Source: Clostridia bacterium (lineage in GTDB: Bacteria; Bacillota; Clostridia; Christensenellales; Aristaeellaceae). From it: a stretch of DNA of 50,502 bases. The stretch covers positions 1 through 50,502 of the forward strand of contig JAFUHD010000118.1 in the NCBI GenBank assembly GCA_017469025.1. The letters are read 5' to 3'. Each line of letters opens with the position of its first letter. Position 1 is the first letter of the stretch. The notes under the pieces were generated by a model, which did no database searches, was not told the origin of the DNA, and was given only the letters and a program-made list of their open reading frames with translations. Made by a program: the position numbers and the translations under genes. Of the stretch, positions 7,407-17,020 are shown one piece after another.

Positions 7407-8294
7407 ATGGCAGGGAAAAGAAGAGGCGGCAAAGGCAAATTTGCGCTCCTGATCATTCTCGTGCTGCTGGCAGCAGCAGGGGTATTTATCTACCGGAGTC
7501 AGAACCGTCAGACAGTTGATTATAAGGAAGAGACCGCTGTTGTCGGCAATGTGGATGTGACGTACAGTTTTACCGGTGAAATTACAGCACCGAACTCTGA
7601 AACGATTCATGCCGAAGCGGCGGGTACGATCCGTGATGTATATGTGGAATCCAACCAGTCCGTAAGCAAGGGTGAACGGATGATCCGGATGGAGGACGGC
7701 ACAACATATAAAGCCGATATTGCCGGAGAGATCATAGCGCTGCCTGTTCATAAGGGAGACTATGTTGAAAGTGACCAGGTACTGGCGACGGTTACAGATC
7801 TTGAACGGCTTGAAGTTGAAATTTCCATAGATGAGTATGATGTGGAAGCTGTTTCGATCGGCATGCCGGTCAGCGTCAGCATAACAGCACTCGACAGGGT
7901 TAGCGAAGGGAGCATAACCGGTCTTAACAAGCAGGCGGATACCAGTGGACAAATTGCCTATTACACCGCTACTGTTCAGCTGGAAACCATTCCGGGAATT
8001 CTGCCTGGCATGCAGGTAGAGGCAGTGCTGGTCAAGCAGTCAGCCAAAAATGTGGTAAAGATTCATGCTCAGGCATTGCAGTTTACTGATGCAAATGAGG
8101 CATATGTACTGGTTTCGGATGGACACGGTGGAGAGACGATGCGTCAGGTGGATACAGGTCTGACAGACGGCATCATGGTTGAAATAAAATCTGGTCTCTC
8201 CGCTGGAGATACAGTCTATTATGTAGGCCGTGATACCAGTTTTGAGGATCTGATGCGTGCCTTTGGCGGAAACCGCATGAACAGGGGTCGGTGA
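7407..8294 (+). CDS. Membrane-fusion adaptor (HlyD/MacA-like)
   Basis: 295 aa. The ATG at 7407 is chosen because AAAGGA lies 7-8 nt upstream; an earlier in-frame ATG at 7353 lacks one and overlaps a TATAAT (7359-7364) that may be the promoter. A basic N-terminus (GKRRGGKGK) precedes one membrane anchor (residues 12-29). Then come a biotinyl-lipoyl-like half (TIRDVYVESNQSVSKGE...IALPVHKGDYVESDQ) and a beta-barrel part. It would link the ABC pump encoded next to the cell exterior. It is the first gene of the export cluster. Confidence 0.85.
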   Translation: MAGKRRGGKGKFALLIILVLLAAAGVFIYRSQNRQTVDYKEETAVVGNVDVTYSFTGEITAPNSETIHAEAAGTIRDVYVESNQSVSKGERMIRMEDGTTYKADIAGEIIALPVHKGDYVESDQVLATVTDLERLEVEISIDEYDVEAVSIGMPVSVSITALDRVSEGSITGLNKQADTSGQIAYYTATVQLETIPGILPGMQVEAVLVKQSAKNVVKIHAQALQFTDANEAYVLVSDGHGGETMRQVDTGLTDGIMVEIKSGLSAGDTVYYVGRDTSFEDLMRAFGGNRMNRGR

Positions 8295-8295
8295 G

Positions 8296-8991
8296 ATGAG
8301 CATGGCAACGTATTTTTCAATGCGTGATATTGTCAAGACCTATCATGTCGGTGAGGAAGACCAGGTCGTGCTCAAACACGTCAATCTTGACATTCAGGAA
8401 GGAGAATTTCTGTCGATTCTGGGACCATCCGGTTCCGGAAAATCGACCATGATGAATATCATAGGATGTCTGGATACACCGACCAGCGGAGAGTATATTC
8501 TAAAGGACCGCAGTATCGGACAGCTGGATCAGCATGAACTGGCCCAGATCAGATGTCACGAGATTGGATTCATTTTTCAGCAGTTTCAGCTTCTGCCGAG
8601 ACTGGATGCCATGGAGAATGTGGAACTGCCGCTGATCTATGCGGGCATCAGCCATTCGGAACGGCAGAAGCTTGCACGGAAAATGCTGATCCGTGTCGGT
8701 CTTGGTGACCGAATGCATCATTATCCGAATCAGCTGTCCGGTGGCCAGCAGCAGCGTGTTGCCATTGCGCGTGCACTGGCGACAAATCCGACGCTGCTTC
8801 TTGCGGATGAACCGACTGGCGCGCTGGATCAGGCGACGGGCAAACAGGTAATGGAGCTGTTCCATGAACTCAATGATGAAGGCAGAACTGTAATCATGAT
8901 CACGCATGACCTCTCCATTGCCAGTCATGCAAAGCGTATCGTGAACATTCTGGATGGCGTTCTAAGCGAGGGGGTAAGTGAGTATGATTAA
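8296..8991 (+). CDS. ABC exporter ATPase (MacB/LolD-like)
   Basis: 231 aa ATPase with Walker [11 protein letters not shown]-loop IFQQFQLL, signature [15 protein letters not shown], Walker [13 protein letters not shown] and ITHD. These are hallmarks of the MacB/LolD/FtsE class. It starts one base after the adaptor stop and overlaps the permease gene, so translation of the three genes is coupled. Confidence 0.9.
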   Translation: MSMATYFSMRDIVKTYHVGEEDQVVLKHVNLDIQEGEFLSILGPSGSGKSTMMNIIGCLDTPTSGEYILKDRSIGQLDQHELAQIRCHEIGFIFQQFQLLPRLDAMENVELPLIYAGISHSERQKLARKMLIRVGLGDRMHHYPNQLSGGQQQRVAIARALATNPTLLLADEPTGALDQATGKQVMELFHELNDEGRTVIMITHDLSIASHAKRIVNILDGVLSEGVSEYD

Positions 8992-10198
8992 AGCCCGCCT
9001 CGGGATGTTTCATGAGAATGTCCGGATGTCCGTCACCAATATTCTCAGCAACAAGATGCGGACATTCCTCACAATTCTGGGCATCATCATCGGTGTTGCG
9101 GCAGTTATTGCCATGATCACGACGGTCAGTGGAGTGACAGGCGAAATTACCAGCCAGTTTGCGGCCATGGGAACCGGCAAATTCAGTGTCAGTGCAAATG
9201 GAACAGAACTGCGACCGGGACTGACTTCGGCAGACCTCGAGACGCTTCGTCAGATGGATAATGTGACCGGGATTTCTGTTTCCATGCAGAGCGACGTTGT
9301 GGCACGCCATGGCGGAAACTGGTCTGATGAAGTTACGATGGAAGGCCGCAATACCGTATATTTCAAGCACAATGAAAATATGATTGCCAGAGGCCGCGGT
9401 ATCAGTGTGCTTGATGAGGCACAGTATGCACGCGTCTGTCTGATTTCGGAGGGACTTCAGGAACAGCTGTTTTATGGCCATGATCCGCTGGGGGAAACAC
9501 TCTCACTGGACGGGCATACATTCACGATTATTGGCATTCTCTCTACGGAGAATGACAATGATGTCATGACGCAGGCGATGGGAAACAATGACAATGAAAA
9601 GTGCATTGTGCCTTATACAACGGCTATGCGGATGAGCGGGACTGCTTATATCAAATCCATTGAGATTTATGTGGCAGACACGGAAAAGCAGAGTGATACC
9701 ATAGAACTCACGAAGGAAACGCTGAAGCGCATCTTCAATGGACGGGATGACGATACGTTTACGGTCATCAATATGTCGGTTCTGATGGACTCCCTCAATA
9801 CGATTACCGGGATGATGACAACCATGCTGGCAGGCATAGCCGGTATTTCACTGCTGGTCGGCGGTATCGGCATCATGAATATGATGCTGGTTTCTGTTAC
9901 CGAACGTACAATGGAAATTGGTCTGCGGAAAGCACTTGGTGCTGAACCAAACATGATACAGATGCAGTTCCTTATTGAGGCGTTTATTCTGTCTGTTCTG
10001 GGCGGAACGATCGGTGCTGTGCTTGGTGTCAGTATTTCAATCATGCTCTGCAATGCAATGGATATTACATTTGTGCTTTCATGGAATGCCATTGTCCTGG
10101 GTGTTGGTTTTTCAGCCCTGGTCGGACTGGTGTTTGGATGGGCACCGGCCAGAAAGGCATCCAAACTGAACCCGATAGATGCCCTCAGGGCAGCATAA
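8984..10198 (+). CDS. ABC exporter permease (MacB/FtsX family)
   Basis: 404 aa. One N-terminal membrane segment (TFLTILGIIIGVAAVIAMIT) is followed by a large extracellular domain (about 60-275) and three C-terminal spans (FtsX domain, with GIGIMNMMLVSVTERTMEIG and RKALGAEP). The ATG at 8984 is preferred over a GTG at 8978 because of its spacing to GAGGGGG. The substrate is unknown; MacB-type pumps move peptides, macrolides or lipoproteins. Confidence 0.9.
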   Translation: MIKARLGMFHENVRMSVTNILSNKMRTFLTILGIIIGVAAVIAMITTVSGVTGEITSQFAAMGTGKFSVSANGTELRPGLTSADLETLRQMDNVTGISVSMQSDVVARHGGNWSDEVTMEGRNTVYFKHNENMIARGRGISVLDEAQYARVCLISEGLQEQLFYGHDPLGETLSLDGHTFTIIGILSTENDNDVMTQAMGNNDNEKCIVPYTTAMRMSGTAYIKSIEIYVADTEKQSDTIELTKETLKRIFNGRDDDTFTVINMSVLMDSLNTITGMMTTMLAGIAGISLLVGGIGIMNMMLVSVTERTMEIGLRKALGAEPNMIQMQFLIEAFILSVLGGTIGAVLGVSISIMLCNAMDITFVLSWNAIVLGVGFSALVGLVFGWAPARKASKLNPIDALRAA

Positions 10199-10226
10199 CC
10201 ATAAGAAGGAAACTGTCCGGCCATTC

Positions 10227-10299
10227 ACGCTGGTGTGTCAAAAAAATGACATTTGAGATTGATATGGTGCCGAAAGCACAAATATGTCATAATGGAGGC
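10227..10299 (+). repeat. Diverged copy of the SD-linked repeat
   Basis: TGTCA-AAAAAA-TGACA, GTGC-CGAAA-GCAC and TGTCATAATGGAGG are kept; the left CAGCA hairpin has decayed. The loop of the central hairpin is one base longer than elsewhere, which breaks the short reading frame seen in other copies while keeping the stem. Its 3' end supplies the GGAGG of the second adaptor gene. Confidence 0.8.
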
Positions 10300-10304
10300 T
10301 GACA

Positions 10305-11375
10305 ATGAATCGAAAAGGAATAGCCGTGCTGCTGATGGCGCTGAGCCTGGTATTGCTTTGCAGCAGTGCGTTTGGAGCGCCGGTTTATATGGATGGTACG
10401 GCCAAAGCACTCAGGACAGAGACTGTCCTGGCGCCGATTGGCGGAACCGTTAAGAGCATAGATGTACGGGAAGGCGATACAATTGAAAGCGGTATGACGC
10501 TTCTGACACTGCAGACGACAGTGGTCTATGCAGACCAGCCGGGACGGGTTGCTTTTTATGGGAATCCCGGGGAACGTACGGAAGCTGTCTCAGAACTGTA
10601 TGGTGCTGTAGCTGTCATTGATCCGGACAGCCGGTATATGATATCTACCAGCACGACCCAGGCATATGATGACAACGAGAACAAAATGGTCCGTTCGGGC
10701 ATCATTGTCTATCTGGTTCAGACAGAGGGAAACAAGAAAGAGAGCGGCATCGGACAGGTCTATGATGTCGATGGACGGAACTACAAAGTGCGCGTTCTTC
10801 AGGGAAATTTTGAACTTGGTGATTCCCTGAACATTTATCAGGCAGCTGATCATGACTATACGACGCGTATCGGCCGGGGCAGTCTTAGCCGGACAGATTC
10901 CGTCAAATATACCGGTGAGGGCAGTATTGTTTCGCTTCTGGCGGAAAATGGTGCACATGTTGAAGCGGGAGATCCGTTGTTTGAAACACTTGACGGTACA
11001 TTTAACGGCCTAATTTCCACCGGAAATACCGTTGGCGCAACTACAGATGGTGTCATTTCCAGAATTTCAGTTGAGCAGGGAGACCACATTGACAAGAATC
11101 AGGCAGTGGCTGAAATATGGCCGGAGGATGCCATGCGCGTCGTTGCCAGCATTCAGGAAATGGATCTGGCCGAGGTGAATGCCGGTGATGATGTTGAGAT
11201 AGAGTTTGATGCATTCCCGGATCAGTGGATCAAGGGCACCATTGAGCGGATTGCCTCCCGCGCGATCTCGGATGATGAAAACAGCAAAAATGCTGAGTAT
11301 GAGGTTGTTGTTAATTTTGAAACGAATCTGCCTATAAGATTCGGCATGCATGCCCAGGTAAAAACAGTCAGGTAA
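10305..11375 (+). CDS. Secreted HlyD-like adaptor, second in cluster
   Basis: 356 aa. A signal peptide (residues 1-24, ending AFG before APVYMDG) lacks a lipobox. A split lipoyl-like motif (LAPIGGTVKSIDVREGDTIE) is followed by an inserted domain (about 60-200), then a second lipoyl-like copy (TTDGVISRISVEQGDHIDKN) and a beta-barrel (IEFDAFPDQWIKGTIERI). It resembles the preceding adaptor in fold, not in detail. It follows the permease by about 105 bp, filled by a repeat copy that provides its ribosome site. It may be an extra adaptor or a modulator for the same pump. Confidence 0.75.
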   Translation: MNRKGIAVLLMALSLVLLCSSAFGAPVYMDGTAKALRTETVLAPIGGTVKSIDVREGDTIESGMTLLTLQTTVVYADQPGRVAFYGNPGERTEAVSELYGAVAVIDPDSRYMISTSTTQAYDDNENKMVRSGIIVYLVQTEGNKKESGIGQVYDVDGRNYKVRVLQGNFELGDSLNIYQAADHDYTTRIGRGSLSRTDSVKYTGEGSIVSLLAENGAHVEAGDPLFETLDGTFNGLISTGNTVGATTDGVISRISVEQGDHIDKNQAVAEIWPEDAMRVVASIQEMDLAEVNAGDDVEIEFDAFPDQWIKGTIERIASRAISDDENSKNAEYEVVVNFETNLPIRFGMHAQVKTVR

Positions 11376-11413
11376 ACGTTTCGGAACTTTCTCCGGAACG
11401 GTTTACAATGAAT

Positions 11414-11472
11414 GCGGGAGACAGTCAGCGCAACAGATATGGAACGTTGAAAGTCTCCCGCTTTGTATTTTT
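11414..11472 (+). terminator. Terminator of the export cluster
   Basis: GCGGGAGAC (11414-11422) pairs with GTCTCCCGC (11453-11461) and is followed by TTTGTATTTTT. The loop is long (30 nt), so efficiency is uncertain. Confidence 0.6.
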
Positions 11473-11622
11473 AACCTGTCTTCTGCAGATGCAACCTGAC
11501 ATTGTAAAACAATTCGATAAAAGATGACCGTCTTGGAAAACAACAGGAACGGCATGTTTTGCAGATTGTTTAATAAATGTGCTGTCAGTGTAAAAATGCA
11601 TGCAATTTAATGGATGATAAAA

Positions 11623-11651
11623 TTGACGAAAAATCCCGAAAGTGATAATGT
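11623..11651 (+). promoter_or_regulatory. Probable promoter of the GGDEF gene
   Basis: TTGACG, a 17-bp spacer and TAATGT with an upstream TG (extended -10). It lies 25 bp before the start codon. Confidence 0.45.
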
Positions 11652-11676
11652 TTAGGCATAATGAGGGAGGCTGATG

Positions 11677-13545
11677 ATGAAAAAAGAACGCGGAGTTATC
11701 GCTGTATGTGCATCGTGGGAAGACGAGGAAAACCTGAATATGGTTTTGACCAGTCTGATCCATGAAGCAAGAGACTGGGATTATCTGCCGGTATGCATCA
11801 CTTTCGACAGAAGCATTGTTGTTGCCAGGGGAGATGACGGCCTCAGGGAATTCATGTCACTCTTTGAGATACGGAATCTTTCCGGTGTTATTCTGATGGG
11901 TGAAATGATTCGTGAGGATCATATTAACCGTACGATCATCAGGATGGCACAGACAAAAGGGATTCCGGTATTTATGCTTGAGCGGATATATGAGGGATGC
12001 ATTAATCTCAAGTATGAGTACCGCTCTGGCTTTGAACAGATTGTGCGGCATATGGTGGACTATCATCACTGCCGTGACATTGTCATGGTTGCCTGCATTC
12101 GGGGGAATGCCTATTCGGAAGAACGGATAGAGGTCTGCCGGAATGTCATGAAGGAATATGGCCGGGAACTTACGGACAGCCGGATCATCTATGGAGATTT
12201 TTGGGAAGGTCCGACCAAACGGGCACTGAGGCGGTATTTCGCACGGGGCGGAAAGATGCCGGAGGCTTTTATCTGCGTGAATGATGCCATGGCTGTTGCC
12301 GTGTGCAATTATCTGAATGAACTCGGAGTTGCCGTTCCGGAACAGGTGAAGATCAGTGGCTTTGACGGAATCATGCAGAGTGAGAGACATCTTCCCAATA
12401 TAACAACTGCTAAACCTGATTTCGAGACGGTCATGAAAGACGTCTTCAGGCGGATCGATTCATGGGGGCAAAAGGATGTCGGAAAGACTGAATACTGGCC
12501 TCTGCCGTTTCTGATTGAGAGAAGGCAGTCCTGCGGCTGTCAGCAGCAGGACTACGTCAGCGCATCTTCCATCATAAGCGTGATGACCGTTGAAAACCAG
12601 GACTATGCCCATCATATCCGGGAAATGGGCCACTTTATCCGTAAAACAATGCGGGTAGACGATATGGATGAACTTGTCAGAATTCTTCCCGAAGCGGTCG
12701 TTGAATGGCCGGAGCAGTATTACTGCATTTGCATTCTGGACAAGGATGACAGCAGATATGCACAGACCATTCTTCACGGATCGGAAGGCAGTTATACGTC
12801 CGGTCACAGATTTCCCTGGCGCGGTGCACCAATTCCGGATTTTGAAGCAGTGGTCGAGGACAGGAGCATCAGTATTGTATTGGCACATCTGCTTCAGACG
12901 ACAGATGAAACCATGGGATATATAGTCAGCGGATTCCATCACTTTGGCCTGCGTGAAGAGCAGCGTTTTGAAGAACAGGCTGTGTTTATGTCGTCCGTGC
13001 TCAGTTCTGTGTTCAATAACCGGCGCCTGAATCAGGCAAACACCGCAATCCGCGAACTTGCAGAACATGATTTCCTGACAGGTCTGTATAACCGCCGCGG
13101 ATTCCAGCAGGCACTGGACAACCTGACCAGAATACCGGAACTGCAGGACAGATATCTGGTTCTGGTCTCGATCGATCTGGATTATCTGAAAATGATGAAC
13201 GACCAGTTTGGACATGCTGAGGGAGACTTTGCCATTCAGTGTATTGCCAGGGCACTGCAGCAGGAAGTCGAAGACGCCGGGCACGGTGCCTGTGCCAGAT
13301 ATGGCGGAGATGAATTTGCGCTTGCGGTGTTTATGGAGAGCAAACCGGACAGCATTGAACCGTTCCGTATGAGAATAGAGAAAACAGCAAGGCATTTGGC
13401 TGGAGAAAAACCATACCTGATTTCTGCCAGTATGGGTGCCTGTACACAAAGGGTGAAGGAAAGATCAACGCTTGAGTCGATGATGGCAAGTGCAGATCAG
13501 GCACTCTATGAGGACAAAAAACAAAGAAGGACGAACCGTCAGTGA
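11677..13545 (+). CDS. LacI-like ligand-binding / GGDEF diguanylate cyclase
   Basis: About 622 aa; the second of two adjacent ATGs is chosen because GGGAGG lies 6 nt upstream. Residues 1-285 match the sugar-binding core of LacI/GalR regulators (VAVPEQVKISGFDG is typical), but there is no helix-turn-helix and no signal peptide, so it binds its ligand in the cytosol. A middle region (about 300-450) resembles a GAF-type sensor. The C-terminus (about 455-615) is a GGDEF domain with RYGGDEF at about 540-547 and DHDFLTGLYNRRGF-like entry (EHDFLTGLYNRRGF). No RxxD inhibitory site precedes GGDEF. It should make c-di-GMP in response to a small molecule. No c-di-GMP effector is evident nearby. Confidence 0.85.
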   Translation: MKKERGVIAVCASWEDEENLNMVLTSLIHEARDWDYLPVCITFDRSIVVARGDDGLREFMSLFEIRNLSGVILMGEMIREDHINRTIIRMAQTKGIPVFMLERIYEGCINLKYEYRSGFEQIVRHMVDYHHCRDIVMVACIRGNAYSEERIEVCRNVMKEYGRELTDSRIIYGDFWEGPTKRALRRYFARGGKMPEAFICVNDAMAVAVCNYLNELGVAVPEQVKISGFDGIMQSERHLPNITTAKPDFETVMKDVFRRIDSWGQKDVGKTEYWPLPFLIERRQSCGCQQQDYVSASSIISVMTVENQDYAHHIREMGHFIRKTMRVDDMDELVRILPEAVVEWPEQYYCICILDKDDSRYAQTILHGSEGSYTSGHRFPWRGAPIPDFEAVVEDRSISIVLAHLLQTTDETMGYIVSGFHHFGLREEQRFEEQAVFMSSVLSSVFNNRRLNQANTAIRELAEHDFLTGLYNRRGFQQALDNLTRIPELQDRYLVLVSIDLDYLKMMNDQFGHAEGDFAIQCIARALQQEVEDAGHGACARYGGDEFALAVFMESKPDSIEPFRMRIEKTARHLAGEKPYLISASMGACTQRVKERSTLESMMASADQALYEDKKQRRTNRQ

Positions 13546-13560
13546 CGGTTCGTCCTTTTA
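13526..13560. terminator. Bidirectional terminator between the GGDEF gene and argD
   Basis: GGACGAACCGTC and GACGGTTCGTCC form a perfect 12-bp stem. TTTTA follows on the plus strand, and TTCTTTGTTTTTTG follows on the minus strand. The stop codon of the GGDEF gene lies in the loop, so one hairpin ends both converging transcripts. Confidence 0.9.
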
Positions 13561-13610
13561 TACTGATATGTGAAAATAAGCTGATGAACCATGGCACGGT
13601 CTGCCAGGGT

Positions 13611-14768
13611 TCAGGCAGAAATGCATGCTTTCAGGATAGCGATTGCTTCATCAAGAACATCATCCGGAATGTTAAGCGCAGGCAGAAGACGTACCCTGTC
13701 TTTTGCGGTCAGACAAAGCACCCCTTTTTGCATGGCCATCTTGACAACGTCCGCAGCTGGCTTTTTGCACTTGATGCCGATCATGAGTCCCATTCCGGAG
13801 ACGTCCTCAACACCATCTGTCTGGCAAAGCGCTGCTTTTATTATGCTGCCCTTCTGCTGAACGGACTCAAGGAGAGGCGCGTCAATACGGGACAAAATGG
13901 AGAGTGCTGCTGCGCATGAAACCGGGTTTCCACCGAAGGTGGAACCATGGTCGCCAAATCCAAGCGTGCCACTGACGCGTTCGCTGAGCAGTGTTGCACC
14001 GAGCGGGAGACCACCCGCAAGTCCTTTAGCGGTTGAGACGATATCCGGAGCAAGATTATAGTTCATATAGGCATAGAGCTTGCCGGTACGTCCGTTTCCA
14101 GTCTGAACCTCATCAACAATGAGGAGAATATCATGCTGCTTCGCATAAGCTGTTATCTGACTGACAACATTCTGGTCAAGGGGAATGACGCCGCCCTCGC
14201 CCTGAATACACTCAATCATGATTGCAGCAATCTGCCCGGGATTGGGAAGATTTACAACCTGGTCTGGATCAACGGACATGAAACCGGGCGTAAGAGGCTG
14301 AAACAGCTCATGATAATGTGCCTGACCGGTGGCAGCCAGGGTGGTCAGCGTACGGCCGTGGAAACTGTTGTTCAGGGTAACAATGGTAAAACAGTCACTG
14401 CCTTTGTGTTCCGCCTGGTATTTTCTGGCGACTTTAATGGCGCATTCATTGGCCTCAGCACCGGAATTTGAGAAGAACACTTTATCCATTCCGGTCCGTG
14501 TACACAGCATTTCGGCAAGACGGGCACAGGGCTCAGTGTAATAGAGGTTGGACATGTGCTGGACCTTGCTGATCTGGTCAGTGACGGCTTTCTGCCAGAT
14601 GGGATCCGCAATGCCGAATGAAGTGACGCCGATACCGGAACCCATATCAATGTAGCGTTTTCCGTCAGTATCATACACAACCGAACCGGATCCCTTTACA
14701 ATTTCAACCGGAAAACGGTTATATGTGCCCGCAACATAGGTCTTGTCAACTGTTTGAATATTACTCAT
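13611..14768 (-). CDS. argD: Acetylornithine aminotransferase
   Basis: 385 aa, usual length. It is a class III PLP aminotransferase that converts N-acetylglutamate semialdehyde to N-acetylornithine with glutamate. Visible: YIDMGSGIGV start, HGRTLTTLAATGQ, LLIVDEVQTGNGRTGKLYAY with the PLP-ring aspartate, and the lysine in STAKGLAGGLPLGA. Its ATG overlaps the argB stop (ATGA), and it is the last gene of argCJBD. Confidence 0.93.
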   Translation of the reverse strand: MSNIQTVDKTYVAGTYNRFPVEIVKGSGSVVYDTDGKRYIDMGSGIGVTSFGIADPIWQKAVTDQISKVQHMSNLYYTEPCARLAEMLCTRTGMDKVFFSNSGAEANECAIKVARKYQAEHKGSDCFTIVTLNNSFHGRTLTTLAATGQAHYHELFQPLTPGFMSVDPDQVVNLPNPGQIAAIMIECIQGEGGVIPLDQNVVSQITAYAKQHDILLIVDEVQTGNGRTGKLYAYMNYNLAPDIVSTAKGLAGGLPLGATLLSERVSGTLGFGDHGSTFGGNPVSCAAALSILSRIDAPLLESVQQKGSIIKAALCQTDGVEDVSGMGLMIGIKCKKPAADVVKMAMQKGVLCLTAKDRVRLLPALNIPDDVLDEAIAILKACISA

Positions 14769-15634
14769 GCGTTCCCTCCTGTAACCATGGTACCGGCACC
14801 TTCATCCGTAAGAAGTTCCATAAGAATGGAATGGGGAATGCGCCCGTCCATGATGATCACATTGTGAACACCGGCACGGATTGCCTCCTGACAGCATTCG
14901 ACCTTTGGAATCATGCCGCCGCTGATCACACCTTCTTTTTTCAGTGATTCAATTTCCTCCGGTGTTACCTGCGCAATCAGGGAGGCAGGGTCATTACGGT
15001 CTTTCAGGATGCCCGCAATGTCAGTCATGAGGATCATACGTTCGGCTTTCAGGGCACCGGCAATATAGGCTGCCGCGGTATCGCCGTTGATGTTGTAGGT
15101 ATTTCCATCTTTATCACATCCGAGTGTGGAAATGACAGGAATATATCCTCTGTCGAGAAGATCACGTACCGGAGAGATATTGATCTTGGTAATCTGTCCC
15201 ACATAACCGAGGCGCTCATCTTTAATGGAGGCTTCAATCAGGCGCCCGTCCATGCCGCTGAGACCTATGGCCTGTCCACCTTTCATCTGCAGAAGGTTGA
15301 CCAGCGTTTTGTTGATCTTGCCTGCAAGCACCATCTGGACGATATCCACTGTTTCACGGTCTGTGACACGCAGCCCGTCTACAAAGACGGATTCCTTGCC
15401 GAGCTTTGACATCATCTCGCTGATTTCAGGTCCTCCGCCGTGAACCAGGACCACGTTGACACCAATGAGCCTCAGCAGAACAATGTCTTCCATCACCTGC
15501 TGCTTAAGCGCTTCATTGATCATTGCGTTTCCGCCATACTTTATGACGACGATTTTACCGGTATACTGACGGATATAGGGAAGCGCCTGTGTAAGAACTT
15601 CTGCACGCTCTGCATTTGAAAAAGAAACAGTCAT
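14765..15634 (-). CDS. argB: Acetylglutamate kinase
   Basis: 289 aa amino-acid kinase fold: KIVVIKYGGNAM, the NVVLVHGGGPEIS phosphate loop, and VISTLGCDKDGNTYNINGD. It phosphorylates N-acetylglutamate, the second step of the acetylated arginine route and often the target of arginine feedback. A GAGGTGAT ribosome site lies in the 9-bp gap after argJ. Confidence 0.95.
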   Translation of the reverse strand: MTVSFSNAERAEVLTQALPYIRQYTGKIVVIKYGGNAMINEALKQQVMEDIVLLRLIGVNVVLVHGGGPEISEMMSKLGKESVFVDGLRVTDRETVDIVQMVLAGKINKTLVNLLQMKGGQAIGLSGMDGRLIEASIKDERLGYVGQITKINISPVRDLLDRGYIPVISTLGCDKDGNTYNINGDTAAAYIAGALKAERMILMTDIAGILKDRNDPASLIAQVTPEEIESLKKEGVISGGMIPKVECCQEAIRAGVHNVIIMDGRIPHSILMELLTDEGAGTMVTGGNA

Positions 15635-15643
15635 GATATCACC

Positions 15644-16861
15644 TCAGGTTCTGTAATCGCCGTTGATCTTTACATAATCGTAAGTAAGATCACAGCCCCA
15701 TGCGCAGCTTGCAGCTTCACCGCTGTTCAGGCCGACAAGGATCTCAATGTCGTGCTCCAGCAGTATGGTTTTTGCAAGTTCCTCAGAGAAAGGAACACCA
15801 CTGCCATTCTGGCAGACCAGAATTTCACCGGCGGAGCTTCTGAAGCTGACATCAATTTTTGAGACATCCACATCGGCACCGCTGTAGCCGATCGCACAAA
15901 GCACGCGGCCCCAGTTTGCATCTGCACCAAACATGGCGGCTTTGAGAAGGGAGGAAGTGATGACGGATTTGGCTACTGTTTTTGCAGTTGCCAGATCTTT
16001 GGCACCGCTGACTTTGCATTCAAGCAGTTTGGTGGCGCCTTCGCCGTCTCCGGCAATCATGCGGCACAGTGCTACGGTGACTGTGTTGAGTGCCTGCATG
16101 AAAATGCTGTAATCCTCATTTTCCGTATTGATTTCCGTATTCCCGGCAAGGCCGTTAGCCAGAAGGACGAGCATATCATTGGTGGAGGTGTCTCCATCCA
16201 CGCTGACCATGTTAAACGTATTGGCGACATCGTTTGAAATTGCTTTCTGCAGGAGGGCAGGAGAAACGGCTGCATCGGTTGTCAGGAAGACAAGCATGGT
16301 GGCCATATTTGGATGAATCATGCCGCTGCCCTTTGCGATACCACCGATATGGCAGGTTTTGCCGCCAAGTTCGAAAGAAACAGCGACCTCTTTGCGGACA
16401 GTGTCCGTCGTCATGATTCCTTCTGCAGCATCTGTGCATCCATCCGGGGAAAGTGCTGCAATAAGCGCAGGAATGCCTGCTTTAATGGGTGCAATATCCA
16501 GAGGCTGACCGATGACGCCGGTTGAGGCGATAACGACATCATTTGGGTTCAGATGGAGTTCGTCTGCCAGTAATGTACTCATGGCTTCGGCAATTTCGAT
16601 GCCGTTGGCATTGCAGGTGTTTGCGTTTCCGCTGTTGCACAGGATGGCCTGCGCCCTGCCGTCTGCGAGGTGTGATTTGGTAACGAGCAAGGGCGCGCCT
16701 TTAACAAGGTTGGTTGTATAGACAGCGGCGGCATTTGCCGGGACCTCGCTCAGGATCAGGGAGAGGTCTTTCTTGGTATGGTTTTTCCGAATGCCGCAGT
16801 GGATTCCGGAGGCGGTAAAGCCTTTTGCGGCACAAATGCCGCCGTCAATAAACTGGAACAT
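15644..16861 (-). CDS. argJ: Bifunctional ornithine acetyltransferase / N-acetylglutamate synthase
   Basis: 405 aa, the usual ArgJ length. The self-cleavage site is plain: GSGMIHPNMATMLVFLTTDA, where the threonine of ATML becomes the nucleophile of the beta chain. It moves the acetyl group from acetylornithine to glutamate, so the pathway recycles acetyl groups. Whether it also uses acetyl-CoA cannot be read off. The ribosome site AAAGGAGA is the last part of a repeat element that fills the gap to argC. Confidence 0.95.
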   Translation of the reverse strand: MFQFIDGGICAAKGFTASGIHCGIRKNHTKKDLSLILSEVPANAAAVYTTNLVKGAPLLVTKSHLADGRAQAILCNSGNANTCNANGIEIAEAMSTLLADELHLNPNDVVIASTGVIGQPLDIAPIKAGIPALIAALSPDGCTDAAEGIMTTDTVRKEVAVSFELGGKTCHIGGIAKGSGMIHPNMATMLVFLTTDAAVSPALLQKAISNDVANTFNMVSVDGDTSTNDMLVLLANGLAGNTEINTENEDYSIFMQALNTVTVALCRMIAGDGEGATKLLECKVSGAKDLATAKTVAKSVITSSLLKAAMFGADANWGRVLCAIGYSGADVDVSKIDVSFRSSAGEILVCQNGSGVPFSEELAKTILLEHDIEILVGLNSGEAASCAWGCDLTYDYVKINGDYRT

Positions 16862-16867
16862 GTGTTG

Positions 16868-16961
16868 TCTCCTTTAATGACATAGTCGTGCTTTCGGCAC
16901 CGTATCAATCGCATTTGTCATTATTTGGTAAACCAGCACAAGGTGCTGGGCCATCTCCTTT
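16868..16961 (-). repeat. SD-linked repeat between argC and argJ
   Basis: Full copy with AAAGGAGA at both ends. Hairpins CAGCAC-CTT-GTGCTG and GTGC-CGAAA-GCAC are kept; the central TTGTCA arm has become TTACCA, breaking that stem. The terminal AAAGGAGA lies 7 nt before the argJ ATG. The element occupies most of the 159-bp gap, so it is transcribed within the operon. Confidence 0.93.
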
Positions 16962-17020
16962 AAGTCAGGGAATATCATTTCATGTCCTGTTTCAGGCTGC
17001 GGAAAAACAGCGTTCCTTTT

